Below, one piece after another: positions 43,100-52,886 of a DNA stretch of 64,000 nt. Where the stretch lies: assembly GCF_014831675.1 (NCBI RefSeq), contig NZ_VJXY01000009.1:62001-126000 (forward strand), read 5' to 3'. The notes under the pieces are model-generated. The model was not told the origin of the DNA and made no database searches. It saw nothing but the letters and a program-made list of their open reading frames with translations. This DNA comes from Komarekiella delphini-convector SJRDD-AB1 (GTDB lineage Bacteria > Cyanobacteriota > Cyanobacteriia > Cyanobacteriales > Nostocaceae). Positions within the stretch are counted from its first letter, which is position 1. Each line of letters begins with the position of its first letter. The position numbers were made by a program, and so were the translations under genes.

Positions 43100-44674
43100 T
43101 CAATTTTTGGAAAAACCACAAATTTCAATTTCTTCTTGGCTAAAAGTATCCTTCAATATCTTGCGAAGAACACGCTGAATATGAAGGTGTTTTCCAGGTT
43201 TGACTTTTGTCAGCGTCAGCAGCAATAGATTATTCTCACCAAAATTTTCTAGTCCAGCTACTCGCGTAGGTTCTAAAACATCTTGTTCATCCGCCTTTAA
43301 CTGCTGTCCTACCTTCTCAACCACTCTATACACATGATCTAAATTGGAGTGATATGAAACGCTAACTTCCACCCTTGCATATATATACTGCTTGGAGAAG
43401 TTGATAATTGAGCCAATATCCCCATTACGAATAATCTGCAATTGACCATCAGGATGGCGAACGTGAGTGGTTCGCAGTTCAATCGCCTCTACAACTCCCT
43501 CAATACTTCTCTCTTCCAGTTTTCCAACTTCAATATAATCACCTACCAAGTAATAGTTTTCAAATAAAATCAAAAATCCACAAACGACATCATTAATCAG
43601 GTTTTGCGCCCCAAGACCAACTGCTATACCCACAATTCCTGCACCTGCTAAGATAGGCGCAGGATCGATGCCAATGAGCTTGAGTATGGTAACTGCGGCA
43701 GTGAAGTAGATGAAATATTTGGCAAAACTCCGCATTAAAGGAATCAGCGTCAGCCGTTTCTGTTGCTGTGAATCATTAGCATTTGTAGTTTTTAAGTAAA
43801 ACTCATCAAGCATGAAGTAAACGACTTCAATTAAAACATTGCTAATAAAATAAACCCCAATAATCTGCACAATTCTAGGGGTATAAGCACTTATCCAAGC
43901 GATAGGTTCTATTTCTGGAACAACAAGATTTACTATGCCAATATAGAGGGCGTATTCCAAACATTTTTTGAAGAGGGGAATTAAGTGGCGTAAACGCTCG
44001 TATAAACGCAGTAGATTGTTAGAACTGGAGTATTTCAGACTCAGTGCGTCGAGAGTATCAACGATAGTAGCAACAGCTTTAACAATGAGTAAACCAACTG
44101 TGACAATAATATATATTTTTAAAGCAATATAAAGATATTTGGGAACGACTTCTGGTAGGTAGAGAAATTTAGCACATAGGATAGCAGAAAACGTCCAGAG
44201 ACTATGAATAATAATTCTTTTTAACACTCTAAAAAAAGCCTCGGTACTCTCATCGTTAGCTTTGATTTGATCGGCTTTTTTGGCGTAATCACAAACCCAG
44301 TCTATACCACGGCTTAAGGGTGGTATGCTCAATTTAACTAGCATTAGCAAACTCACACTTTTCAAGCTCGCTGTGAAGATATTGATCCAAAATTGAGTAG
44401 GAAGACTGCGAATAAGATTAAGTTGAAAATCCTGAATGTTTTCACCTCGATAAATCACCATCCCGTTTATACCAACCAGCCCCAAACATAACACCACACA
44501 AGTCAGAATTAAAATTCTGCTGATATTCCGGCGCAGGAAGGTGATACTTGCAGTTTTTCCTTGAAGCCAAGAAACTTTGGCGATCTGCTTGAAGATTATG
44601 CCAATCAGCCAGTTTAATAGTGAGAAAATAACTATTAAAAATATGACTTCACTCAGGACAATGATTATATTCAT
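43100..44674 (-). CDS. Mechanosensitive ion channel of the MscS family
   Basis: 524 residues. About seven hydrophobic segments precede the conserved pore-lining helix and upper beta domain: PILAGAGIVGIAVGLGAQNLIND, then FLILFENYYLVGDYIEVG, and the lower beta domain with LRTTHVRHPDGQLQIIRNGDIGSIINFS. The MscS signature (Gly-x-x-x-Gly-x-Ala-x-x-x-Ala) is present. The extended N-terminus is typical of large MscS relatives in cyanobacteria. Likely releases solutes on hypo-osmotic shock. Confidence 0.92.
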   Translation of the reverse strand: MNIIIVLSEVIFLIVIFSLLNWLIGIIFKQIAKVSWLQGKTASITFLRRNISRILILTCVVLCLGLVGINGMVIYRGENIQDFQLNLIRSLPTQFWINIFTASLKSVSLLMLVKLSIPPLSRGIDWVCDYAKKADQIKANDESTEAFFRVLKRIIIHSLWTFSAILCAKFLYLPEVVPKYLYIALKIYIIVTVGLLIVKAVATIVDTLDALSLKYSSSNNLLRLYERLRHLIPLFKKCLEYALYIGIVNLVVPEIEPIAWISAYTPRIVQIIGVYFISNVLIEVVYFMLDEFYLKTTNANDSQQQKRLTLIPLMRSFAKYFIYFTAAVTILKLIGIDPAPILAGAGIVGIAVGLGAQNLINDVVCGFLILFENYYLVGDYIEVGKLEERSIEGVVEAIELRTTHVRHPDGQLQIIRNGDIGSIINFSKQYIYARVEVSVSYHSNLDHVYRVVEKVGQQLKADEQDVLEPTRVAGLENFGENNLLLLTLTKVKPGKHLHIQRVLRKILKDTFSQEEIEICGFSKN

Positions 44675-45196
44675 TTTTTGAGTATAAATATCTGAATAAA
44701 TACGGTTAGATCTCCGAATTCTTTAAAAAGTAGTATCTTTATTATCAGTAGGTATTTTGCTCCTTTAAATTGTTTATTGTTGTAATTTCTGTCAATAACG
44801 CGGAGTAGTCGGTAGAGCGATCGCGCATCTATACTAGTTGTTGTTGCTAATTCATCGTAACTTTTATAACCTTTAATTTGCTATTTATTAATATTGTTGT
44901 GGTTATAATTGTTTAAACTTTCTAAATAAGTCTGAATATATGACACCACAATTTGTAATATGTTTTAATATTTGCGATTTTTAACTAAGAATGCAAGGAC
45001 AGTTAAGACAGTTAAGATGATTAATAACTAATGTGTATTAAGCATTATTTATTACATAAATTTTATTTATTTAATCCTCAATAATTTTTGACGGTAATTG
45101 GTACTTTTGTAAAAGGTCTAATATTTAATCGACGAGCCAGCAGAGTCAGCAGTAAGGCATTGAAAGATTCTTGCTGTCACGAACCGATCGCGATCG
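44675..45196. other. AT-rich intergenic region
   Basis: About 520 AT-rich bases upstream of the MscS-like gene, with a small GTTAAGACAGTTAAGA direct repeat near 45003. No credible gene or RNA. Confidence 0.4.
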
Positions 45197-45574
45197 CTTG
45201 CTAATATACACCAAAATGAATACGTGAATTACTCAAATGAGAAAACATTCAGGCGAATTGAGAAAGTCATAAACCTGTTTGCTTGCGGAAAACACCAAAA
45301 TGAGTGCGTGTTCTACTGAAATGAGTAAGCAATATAGCTTTTTACTTGCGGAAAACACTAAAATGAGTGCGTGTTTTACTGAAATGAGTAAGCAATCAAG
45401 CATTTTGAGTAAGCAATAAGCCTTTTTGCTTGCTGAATCTACTGAAATGAGAAAGCAATCAGGCATTTTGAGTAAGCATTTAAGCATTTTGAGAAAGCAA
45501 TAAGCCTTTTTGCCTGTTAAATATGAATTTTTGAGAAAGCAATCAGCTTTTTTGCTTATTAAATATGAATTTCA
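45197..45574. repeat. Degenerate tandem array of eighteen 21-bp units
   Basis: Every unit begins at a fixed 21-base step (45197, 45218, 45239 ... 45554). Unit types alternate: GAGTAAGCAATCAAGCATTTT, GAGAAAGCAATAAGCCTTTTT, GCTTGCGGAAAACACCAAAA, GAGTGCGTGTTTTACTGAAA. Three of these form a 63-base higher-order unit repeated from 45281 and 45344. The minus strand stays open over much of it (84 codons, repeated C-L-L-I-S), but no gene is called. Confidence 0.88.
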
Positions 45575-45671
45575 GTTAAATATGCAATTAGCTTTGCCGA
45601 TGCCGGAAATCAGTTGCACTGTAGTGAGGAATTTATACCCAATACCCTATGCCCTATGCCCAATTTGATTT

Positions 45672-47225
45672 TTAAAAGCTGAAAGTTGTGCGAATCGTAC
45701 CGATATAGATTGTGTCGTTTTGGCGATCGTGTTCTGGGTTAGTAATCATCAGTAATCCTGGAGTGATGGCAATATGATCATCAACTTGGAAACGGTAGAA
45801 GGCTTCTAAATGCAGAGATGTGTCTTCATCTTCGTATAGCTGATTTGCAACCTCAAAGTCATTACTAGTAACTTTGGGTGGTTGACCGATCGCAATTCCA
45901 CCAACACTGTTTTCGCCGCCCAGATCGACGAAAGCCAAAGTTACCGCCCAGTTAAAAATATTTGCCTCTGGGTTGTTTGGCAGATCCATCGCCATTGCAT
46001 GGGTAAAGCCAACCCAACCAGAGACGGTTAAGCCATCGTTAATGGCGAAAGTTGATTGCAACCCAAAGGAATCTGCAATAATGGCATCACTCTCGTCATC
46101 AAAAGGATCATTGGCGCGGCGAGAGCCGGTTCCGGTGTCAAGGCTGTTGTAAGAGTGGATGTAAGTCAAGCCGACTTTTAAAGAGTCGCTGGGTTCGAGA
46201 TTAAGTTGAGCGATCGCCCCGTATTCTGCTTTACCAAACCCAACTTCTGGATCATCAACATCGTCAGCTACATACCCCAAACTCAAGCTAATTGAGTCAC
46301 TAAAATCATAAACTAATCCCGCTCCAGCCCCGCCACCTTGCCGATAAATTGGGTTGCGCTGTGCAAAACGGGAAATTGAACCACGACCACTGCCACTAAA
46401 AAAGGGATTGAGCGTATCAGTAAAATCATCAAGGTCGCCACCTTCAGCCTCAACATAAACAACAGCTTGTCCTATTGGAAAGCGATATTCAAAGACACTC
46501 AATTCAAATTGATTATCGCTGTTGCCCTGAAAGGCTAAACGAGCCATATCAGTCTCGGTCGCATCATCTATTCTAGGGAGATTACTAGCTTGAAGGCGAA
46601 TTTTGAGGCGGTCTTTTCCAGTAAAACTCGTATCAAAGGTCAGGCGTGTCCGACTACTTAAGGTAAGATTGCTGTCAATAGTATCGCCACTGTCATCAGC
46701 TTTTTTACCGCTGCTAACTCCAGAGACAGCAAAAAGAACTTCGCCCTCTAATTTAGTAGTTGTAGAAAACGGTTGTGTAGAATTTATCCGGGTTTCCACA
46801 CTGTCTAATCGTTCTTGTAAAATCCCTAGCTCTTTGCCAAACTCCGCTTGTAACCGCTTCAAGGTTTCCAGGTCTTCCTGGTAGACTTGGTTAGCGTTTG
46901 CGCTTGTCAGTTCGTTGATGCGGTTCATGATTACGGCAAGACTGGTAGCAAATTCATCACGAGTCATGGCTTGGTTGCCACCAAAGGTTTTGTTAGCATG
47001 ACCTGCAACCACACCATAACGATCCATTAAGGATTTTAGAGATTGAAAAGCCCAGTCAGTAGATTGAATTTCTGCTAACTCAGAAACAGCATTGATTTTA
47101 GTGAAGGGATCAGGGGAAGCTTCGTTGGCAAAAATTTTACTTGCTAGTAAAAGAGTGGTTGTAAAGGTTAGTAAGCTGAGATGGCAGACATTCCAGATAT
47201 TTTTTGACTGAGATTGTTTTTTCAT
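45672..47225 (-). CDS. SLH-domain iron-uptake-type porin
   Basis: 517 residues. Residues 1-33 are a signal peptide (basic start, LLTFTTTLLLASKIFA). An SLH domain at about 45-105 (SVSELAEI..TDWAFQSLKSLMDRYGVV and MTRDEFATSL) binds pyruvylated cell wall. A short coiled coil (about 115-160) follows, then a beta-barrel of alternating strands ending in phenylalanine (IRTTFSF), as outer-membrane proteins do. This is the typical cyanobacterial porin of the SomA/SomB and iron-uptake-porin type. Probably a trimeric general or metal-selective porin in the outer membrane. Confidence 0.92.
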   Translation of the reverse strand: MKKQSQSKNIWNVCHLSLLTFTTTLLLASKIFANEASPDPFTKINAVSELAEIQSTDWAFQSLKSLMDRYGVVAGHANKTFGGNQAMTRDEFATSLAVIMNRINELTSANANQVYQEDLETLKRLQAEFGKELGILQERLDSVETRINSTQPFSTTTKLEGEVLFAVSGVSSGKKADDSGDTIDSNLTLSSRTRLTFDTSFTGKDRLKIRLQASNLPRIDDATETDMARLAFQGNSDNQFELSVFEYRFPIGQAVVYVEAEGGDLDDFTDTLNPFFSGSGRGSISRFAQRNPIYRQGGGAGAGLVYDFSDSISLSLGYVADDVDDPEVGFGKAEYGAIAQLNLEPSDSLKVGLTYIHSYNSLDTGTGSRRANDPFDDESDAIIADSFGLQSTFAINDGLTVSGWVGFTHAMAMDLPNNPEANIFNWAVTLAFVDLGGENSVGGIAIGQPPKVTSNDFEVANQLYEDEDTSLHLEAFYRFQVDDHIAITPGLLMITNPEHDRQNDTIYIGTIRTTFSF

Positions 47226-47276
47226 TTGTACCGGAATGTTTTTTAGTCAGGATTTACCCAAGTGCATATATATTTT

Positions 47277-47346
47277 TCTTAGTGTCTTAGTGCCTTGGTA
47301 GTTCAAAAGTTAGTTTTTTAACCACTGAGACACAAAGACACAAAGG
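47277..47346. repeat. Imperfect inverted repeat, TTAGTGCCTTGG type
   Basis: TTAGTGTCTTAGTGCCTTGG then ACCACTGAGACACAAAGACA: the same family as 4361-4430. Intergenic, upstream of the porin. Confidence 0.65.
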
Positions 47347-47396
47347 TAGAACTTACGCACTGAATCCTGAAACCTAGATCCCCCCTAGCCCACGCC

Positions 47397-47551
47397 AGTC
47401 GCTCATGGGGAGCCACCCCCTTGCGGAGGTTCCCGACGCTCGTTCGCGCAGCGTGTCGCAGACAAGACTCGCTAACGCTGCGCTATCCGTTGTGGGGAGT
47501 GGCGTGGAAACCCCCTTGGCGCTAGCCTCTCCTTTGGGAGAAGACCGCGCT
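47397..47551. repeat. Composite dispersed repeat, copy B, with a nested insertion
   Basis: Near-identical to copy A (29958-30092) over both flanks, but 47442-47465 carries GTTCGCGCAGCGTGTCGCAG plus ACAA, the small palindromic element also seen at 26019 and 1886. This documents insertion of one repeat into another. Confidence 0.9.
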
Positions 47552-47684
47552 GGCTCCCCTTTTTAAGGGGGGAACTTCTAAAGCCCCCTTTTTAAGGGGG
47601 TTGGGGGATCTGAGTGCGTAAGTCCTGAAAGGTTAAAAGCCCAAAATTTAGTATTTTGAAGATTTTTACCTTGTGTAAGTCTTA

Positions 47685-48674
47685 TTAGTAACCGTAATAG
47701 TCTCGATACCATTGCACAAAGCGCTCGATACCTTGCTCAATTTGAGTTACAGGTTTAAAGTCTACGTCTTGCATCAGGTCATCTACGTCAGCGTAGGTAG
47801 AGAAAACGTCACCTGGCTGCATGGGTAGTAAGTTCTTTTTGGCTTGCTTACCCAGCGCTTTTTCAATAACTTCAATAAATGTCATTAACTCCACTGGGTT
47901 ATTGTTGCCAATATTGTAGAGTTTGTAAGGTGCTTTGCTAATTGCGGTATCTTGATTGCTAGCTTGGGGTGGGTTTTGCATAACCCGAACCAGCCCTTCA
48001 ATTACATCATCGATATAGGTGAAGTCTCGTTGCATTTTACCAAAGTTGTAAACATCAATTGGCTGGTTAGCTGCGATCGCCTGCACAAATTTGAAGTAAG
48101 CCATATCAGGACGCCCCCAAGGCCCATAGACTGTAAAAAAGCGTAATCCTGTAGTTGGTAAGTTGTACAAATGGCTGTAAGCATGAGCCATCAACTCATT
48201 TGACTTTTTAGTAGCAGCGTAAAGTGAAATGGGATGATCAACGTTGTCGGTTGTAGCAAATGGTACTTTAGTGTTATTTCCATAGACAGAACTAGAGGAG
48301 GCAAAAACTAAATGACCAACCTGGCTATGGCGACAACCTTCTAGCACATTGACAAATCCTGAGAGGTTGCTGTCTACGTAGGCAAAAGGGTTGTGTAAGG
48401 AATAGCGGACTCCGGCTTGAGCAGCCAGGTGAACTACGTAATCAAAGCTATGGTCTTGGAATAGTTGAGCAGTGCCAAGGCGATCGCTTAAATCTAAAAA
48501 TTGAAAGATGAATCCATTTTGGGGGTAAAGTCGATCCAAGCGAGCTTTTTTCAAGTTGACATCATAGTAAACATTCAAGTTATCAATGCCATAAACTTGC
48601 ATCCCTTCTGCTAAAAGACGCTGTGCCAAATGAAACCCAATAAAGCCAGCAACTCCAGTAACTAATATTTTCAT
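47685..48674 (-). CDS. NAD-dependent nucleotide-sugar epimerase (UDP-glucuronate 4-epimerase-like)
   Basis: 329 residues of the extended SDR family. TGVAGFIGFHLAQRLL (NAD loop, 6-21), DNLNVYYDVNLKKARLDRL, HLAAQAGVRYS, SSSSVYGNN, and the Tyr-x-x-x-Lys pair in LYAATKKSNELMAHAYSHLY are intact. The 'YYD..LK..RL' and 'AGVRYS' patterns are typical of UDP-glucuronate/galacturonate 4-epimerases (GalE/WcaG type). It supplies an activated sugar for cell-surface glycan, and lies downstream of the glycosyltransferase cluster on the same strand, 87 bases from the histidine phosphatase gene. Confidence 0.9.
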   Translation of the reverse strand: MKILVTGVAGFIGFHLAQRLLAEGMQVYGIDNLNVYYDVNLKKARLDRLYPQNGFIFQFLDLSDRLGTAQLFQDHSFDYVVHLAAQAGVRYSLHNPFAYVDSNLSGFVNVLEGCRHSQVGHLVFASSSSVYGNNTKVPFATTDNVDHPISLYAATKKSNELMAHAYSHLYNLPTTGLRFFTVYGPWGRPDMAYFKFVQAIAANQPIDVYNFGKMQRDFTYIDDVIEGLVRVMQNPPQASNQDTAISKAPYKLYNIGNNNPVELMTFIEVIEKALGKQAKKNLLPMQPGDVFSTYADVDDLMQDVDFKPVTQIEQGIERFVQWYRDYYGY

Positions 48675-48761
48675 AGCTTGTCACTTGATTATTTGTCATT
48701 AGTCACTTATCATTTGTTTTTACTTAAATTATGAGTTCTACTAATGCCCAATGCCTAATCA

Positions 48762-49955
48762 TCAAACAAAATCAATCATATTCATGGTTTGTAGCACAGG
48801 GGTACGGCTTTTTAGAGGATAGTAAATAACACTTAGGGTGTCGGGAATCAGTTGCAAGCATTCTGGTGAGGTGTCCAATACCTGACTAAGCAAATTTTGG
48901 ATAATGGAGGGACAGGCTACTATTAATCCTGTCATGAGATGTGTTGAATCTGTTTCATTAGATGATATCGTGGCGCGTTGAAATGACAGCTTTTGCTGCA
49001 AAATCTGGGGGAAATATTGATGTAATACCTGGATTTGTAACGTTTTAGAATGATATTTCAGCAGTTGCTCGGCGATGTGTTGGGAACTTTCTAAATCGCT
49101 GTTAAGGCTAAAATCAATTGGTACTGTCTGAAGGCGTTCAGCTAGCTGATTAATTAAATGTGGGTTTGTGTTGGTGGCTGGTACAAGAAGTAGACGCAGA
49201 CCTTGTTTACCGTCCTTCAGCTTGGGTAAAACTTCACCTAGATGGGTGGTAAGATTCATTGCCTCAAGTTGGGACTGCTGATATCCGAGTGTAGGAAAAT
49301 TTAGGATACTAATGCCGCAATTTGATTGTTGAAGGACGTGATATTGCTCACATTTGATTGCGATCGCAGTGCTAATTAACGCTCGAATTGTGCCACTGTG
49401 GCTGACAATCAAGATAGTCTTGCCAGTATGAAGTGGTAGAAGTTCTTGCCAGAATTGATGAGCGCGATCGTATAAATCCTGTACCGGGAAGCATTGCTGT
49501 TTGACACATATAGCAGATTTTACCTGCCTTTCTATCTGCGGTGTCATTTCAAACTCATGAGGTCGCTCCTTCCAACAGCGATAATCTGCCGCAAAATATT
49601 CTTGTACGTATTTGTAAGTAAGTCCTTGCCATGCAGGCATATCGATTTCTTGGAGAAGAGGCGACGTAAAAACAGGTTTCTCTATTTTCATTCCCCCCAA
49701 AATCTCAACTAAAGTTTCCTGGACTCGCCGCAAAGGACTTGTATAAACTGCATCTATCTTTGTATTCCTGAGAGCAACACCAGTTTGATAAGCATCGCTG
49801 CGCCCTTTCTCAGTTAACACTGAGTCGTCACAACTTCCCTGATAGCGCTTTTGGGCATTGTAGGTACTCTGTGCGTGACGCACCAAAATTACACGGGTGA
49901 TTGAGGATGGGGATTCTTGCCCCTTTAGCTCTTTGTGATCAAGCTTCAATTGCAT
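48762..49955 (-). CDS. Histidine phosphatase-family protein with degenerate second domain
   Basis: 397 residues from ATG 49955 (M-Q-L-K-L-D-H), with GAGGAT about 9 bases upstream; longer starts lie deeper in the ABC gene. Residues 20-220 are a phosphoglycerate-mutase-like domain with the catalytic LVRHAQST (24-31, His27) and LIVSHSGTIRALIS (second His), plus VYTSPLRRVQET. Residues about 240-397 lack both histidine motifs yet end in SVIYYPLKSRTPVLQTMNMI, resembling the end of another phosphatase fold, so a decayed second domain is likely. It overlaps the ABC exporter gene by 17 bases. Confidence 0.82.
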   Translation of the reverse strand: MQLKLDHKELKGQESPSSITRVILVRHAQSTYNAQKRYQGSCDDSVLTEKGRSDAYQTGVALRNTKIDAVYTSPLRRVQETLVEILGGMKIEKPVFTSPLLQEIDMPAWQGLTYKYVQEYFAADYRCWKERPHEFEMTPQIERQVKSAICVKQQCFPVQDLYDRAHQFWQELLPLHTGKTILIVSHSGTIRALISTAIAIKCEQYHVLQQSNCGISILNFPTLGYQQSQLEAMNLTTHLGEVLPKLKDGKQGLRLLLVPATNTNPHLINQLAERLQTVPIDFSLNSDLESSQHIAEQLLKYHSKTLQIQVLHQYFPQILQQKLSFQRATISSNETDSTHLMTGLIVACPSIIQNLLSQVLDTSPECLQLIPDTLSVIYYPLKSRTPVLQTMNMIDFV

Positions 49956-51795
49956 ATATATCATCCTCGCAGGAATTTCCACTGATCGCAGATTGCAAGG
50001 TATACATCGTGGCGTAACGTCCACCGAAGCGCAGCAATTCCTTGTGCGTACCTTGCTCTAAAATTTGTCCACCTTCGATGTAGAGAATCAAGTCAGCTTG
50101 TTCGACGGTTTTGAGGTTGTGAGAAACTAAAAAAGTGGTACATTCTTGAGTCAAACGTTCCAGAGCTTCGTTGACGGCATGTTCATTTTCGTTGTCTAAG
50201 CCAGTGGTCGGCTCATCCAAAATTACAATGGGAGCTTGACGAATGGCAGCACGAGCAATGGAAATTCTCTGCCGCTGTCCCCCCGAAAGCGTCGCCCCTC
50301 TCTCACCTAAAATAGTCTCGTAGCCTTCAGGCATTGCCATGATAAAATCGTGGGCGTTTGCCAGACGAGCAGCGCGTTCAATTGCTTGGTCAGACGCTCC
50401 CAAACAACCATAGGCAATATTATCTTTGACACTGGCAGCAAACAAGATAGTATCTTGTAACACCACGCTGATTTGCCGCCGGATAGATTGCAACTTGTAC
50501 TCACGCAGGTCGTGACCATCAACTAAAATCTGCCCTTCCAATGGGTCATAAAGGCGCAACAGCAAACTTACCAGAGTTGACTTACCGCCACCGGATGGCC
50601 CAACTAAGGCGACGTGTTGACCTGGTTGCACCTCAAAACTGACGTTCTGTAAAATTCCCTTTTTTGGTTCGTATGCAAAGGTGACATTTTCAAACCGTAC
50701 ACCTCCCTGCAAAGGCGGTGCATCTATTGCTCCCCGCGCATCACGAATGTCGGGTACTGTGTCCAGTACATCCAAGATGCGCTCACCGGAAGCAGTAGCT
50801 TTTGCAATTTGCCCTGTGTACTTGGCAAGCTGCCGCATCGGCTTAAAGGCAATCCTCAGATAGTTGACAAATACGAGCAAATCCCCTGGTGTGATCGCTT
50901 GTCCCAGCACCAACTGCACACCCCGCCATAACACCAAAGCAGTGGCAATCCCTACAAGCAATTCCACCATCCGCTCTAAACCTGCTGCCAGTTTTTGCGC
51001 TTTGGCACTTTCTTTTAAACTTTGGCGGTTATGACTGGAAAAAGTATGCTCCAGCATATCTTGCAGAGATAGCGCCTGCACAACTTTGATTGCTCCGATG
51101 GACTCTGCCGCTGTGGCAGCCATTGCACCCTCACGCTGACGCTGCGATCGCACCACCTGCCGGATGCGTTTTGTCAAGCGCATAGTGAAGAAGATAAACA
51201 GGGGAAATACGGCGGCGGCGATCAATGCCAATTCCCAATGTAGCCAGAACATGACAAAAATCATGCCGACTAATGTGAGAGAGTGAGCAATTAAGGGCAA
51301 TACCGCCATCACCGTAACTTCCCGTAGTCGCTCAATATCTGAGGTGACACGGGTAATCAAATCGCCACCCTTTGCTTTGTGGTGAAATGACAGAGAAAGG
51401 CTTTGGAGATGGCTATAAAGCTCAGAGCGAATCTCTGTTAATACATTGCTAGCAGCCAGCGCCATCCCCACCACGCTAAAGTAAGCAGCAGTAGCACGAA
51501 GTAAAGCGATCGCTACTAACCCCAATGTCAAGCCTGTGAGTAGGGCAAATGGGCTGAGTTCTGCAAGCAGGGGAATCCCCAAGGACTGAGAGCGAAAACC
51601 AGGTACAAGAATGTAGTCAAAGATGAACTTGAGGGGCCAGGGTTCTAAAAGATGCAAGATAATCTCAGCCATTAGTGCCACAAAGGACACAATCAGTAGC
51701 GCCTTTTGTTTGCCCATCTGGGGCGAAAAACGCCGTAAAATCCGCACTATCCCAGGTATTGCAGCTTTCAGACTTTTGGGATCTTTAGCCGCCAT
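49939..51795 (-). CDS. ABC exporter, fused permease and ATPase
   Basis: 618 residues. A six-helix exporter membrane domain (about 20-330) precedes a nucleotide-binding domain with Walker A LVGPSGGGKSTLV, Q-loop ISVVLQDTILFA, signature LSGGQRQRISIARAA, Walker B VILDEPTTGLD and the switch His (VSHNLKTVEQAD). The layout is that of half-transporters that dimerise (MsbA/HetC-like group). Its place inside a glycosyltransferase cluster suggests export of a glycolipid or oligosaccharide. It ends in the downstream phosphatase gene's start (17-base overlap), so the cluster is translationally coupled. Confidence 0.93.
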   Translation of the reverse strand: MAAKDPKSLKAAIPGIVRILRRFSPQMGKQKALLIVSFVALMAEIILHLLEPWPLKFIFDYILVPGFRSQSLGIPLLAELSPFALLTGLTLGLVAIALLRATAAYFSVVGMALAASNVLTEIRSELYSHLQSLSLSFHHKAKGGDLITRVTSDIERLREVTVMAVLPLIAHSLTLVGMIFVMFWLHWELALIAAAVFPLFIFFTMRLTKRIRQVVRSQRQREGAMAATAAESIGAIKVVQALSLQDMLEHTFSSHNRQSLKESAKAQKLAAGLERMVELLVGIATALVLWRGVQLVLGQAITPGDLLVFVNYLRIAFKPMRQLAKYTGQIAKATASGERILDVLDTVPDIRDARGAIDAPPLQGGVRFENVTFAYEPKKGILQNVSFEVQPGQHVALVGPSGGGKSTLVSLLLRLYDPLEGQILVDGHDLREYKLQSIRRQISVVLQDTILFAASVKDNIAYGCLGASDQAIERAARLANAHDFIMAMPEGYETILGERGATLSGGQRQRISIARAAIRQAPIVILDEPTTGLDNENEHAVNEALERLTQECTTFLVSHNLKTVEQADLILYIEGGQILEQGTHKELLRFGGRYATMYTLQSAISGNSCEDDIYAIEA

Positions 51796-51797
51796 GC

Positions 51798-52814
51798 TTA
51801 CTTGTCTCCCTCCAGCGAATTAACTGTGGTTTGACTTTGAGTATAGCGATCGCTAATATACTGATTTAATTTCTTTTCGAGAGCGATCGCCATTTTCTCT
51901 AACCACAAAGGATTTTGCTCAAAGGTAAGGCGACTCAGCAGCGGCTTCAAAAATCCCTGATGGCGACGATGCCCCATCCGCTTATAGCGCTTCTTAAAGT
52001 ACTTGTCTTTGATTGTCAAATCCCACTTTTGGGAGAAGTGTTCTAAACTGGCAATTTCCCAAGCATCGCTCCAGCGCAGCATAAAGAATGCTAGTTCTGG
52101 CAATTCAAATTTTAATCCTGGTACATAGGTAACTACCGAAGCTGGTTCACAGTAAAAAGTACCTCCTGCTTCAGCCACCGTCATACAAAAATCGATATGT
52201 TCTCGCGTACTCAGCAAACCCTCATCCAAAAGCCCGATTCGTTGGAAAATCTCAGCACGAACCAACATACAATGAAACTCGGCAAACTCGCATTGTTGAC
52301 GATGAAGTTGATCACACACTTCCGCAACTTTTCGATTCACAAAGTAGTGTTTTTCATGCACTCGCCGCTTAACTCCAGTTTCCTCTGGCTCCACAAAAAT
52401 ATGAGCTTCGCCACCCGCCAGATGTATTGTTTCCCCCAAGGGCTTGCCAATACAGGTAAGTGGACAGACTACAGTCGCTTTTGTTTCTTCGGCGCATTGG
52501 AGTAACGAGTTTAGCCAACCTGGACTGACAATTACATCATTGTCAATAAAGACTAAATACTCGCTATCAACTTTTTGTAAACCTAGGTTACGGGCTTGGT
52601 TGGGTGAAAGGTAGTGTTCTGTGCGGATTAGCTGGAATCCTTTTTCTTGCGCTTGTTCTTGTAGGTAGCGCTGGATAGGGGGAGGTGAACTACCATCGAC
52701 ATAAATTAGGGAGAAAGGTAGTTGAGTGTTTTCGTAAATGCTTTCTAGCGATTCGCGGGTAAAACTGAATCGCTCACGCTGCGAAACAATTATGGTGATT
52801 TGTGATTTGTTCAT
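51798..52814 (-). CDS. Family 2 glycosyltransferase
   Basis: 338 residues with a GT-A fold: ITIIVSQRERFSFTRESLES, the UDP-binding LIYVDGSSPPP, EYLVFIDNDVIVSPGWL with an Asp-Asn-Asp metal motif, and a C-terminal RWSDAWEIA segment. Acceptor unknown. It stops 2 bases before the ABC exporter start, so the two are tightly coupled. Confidence 0.88.
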   Translation of the reverse strand: MNKSQITIIVSQRERFSFTRESLESIYENTQLPFSLIYVDGSSPPPIQRYLQEQAQEKGFQLIRTEHYLSPNQARNLGLQKVDSEYLVFIDNDVIVSPGWLNSLLQCAEETKATVVCPLTCIGKPLGETIHLAGGEAHIFVEPEETGVKRRVHEKHYFVNRKVAEVCDQLHRQQCEFAEFHCMLVRAEIFQRIGLLDEGLLSTREHIDFCMTVAEAGGTFYCEPASVVTYVPGLKFELPELAFFMLRWSDAWEIASLEHFSQKWDLTIKDKYFKKRYKRMGHRRHQGFLKPLLSRLTFEQNPLWLEKMAIALEKKLNQYISDRYTQSQTTVNSLEGDK

Positions 52815-52886
52815 GAATATTTTTATCTCACGCAGAGGCGCAGAGGAAGAGAAGATAGGTTTGAGCGGGAAGGGAGTAGATTCTCT

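Noticed and set aside
45233-45487. 84-codon minus-strand frame over the second 21-bp array
   Set aside because: Open for the same reason; repetitive, no ribosome-binding site, and the same reading would differ in each unit.
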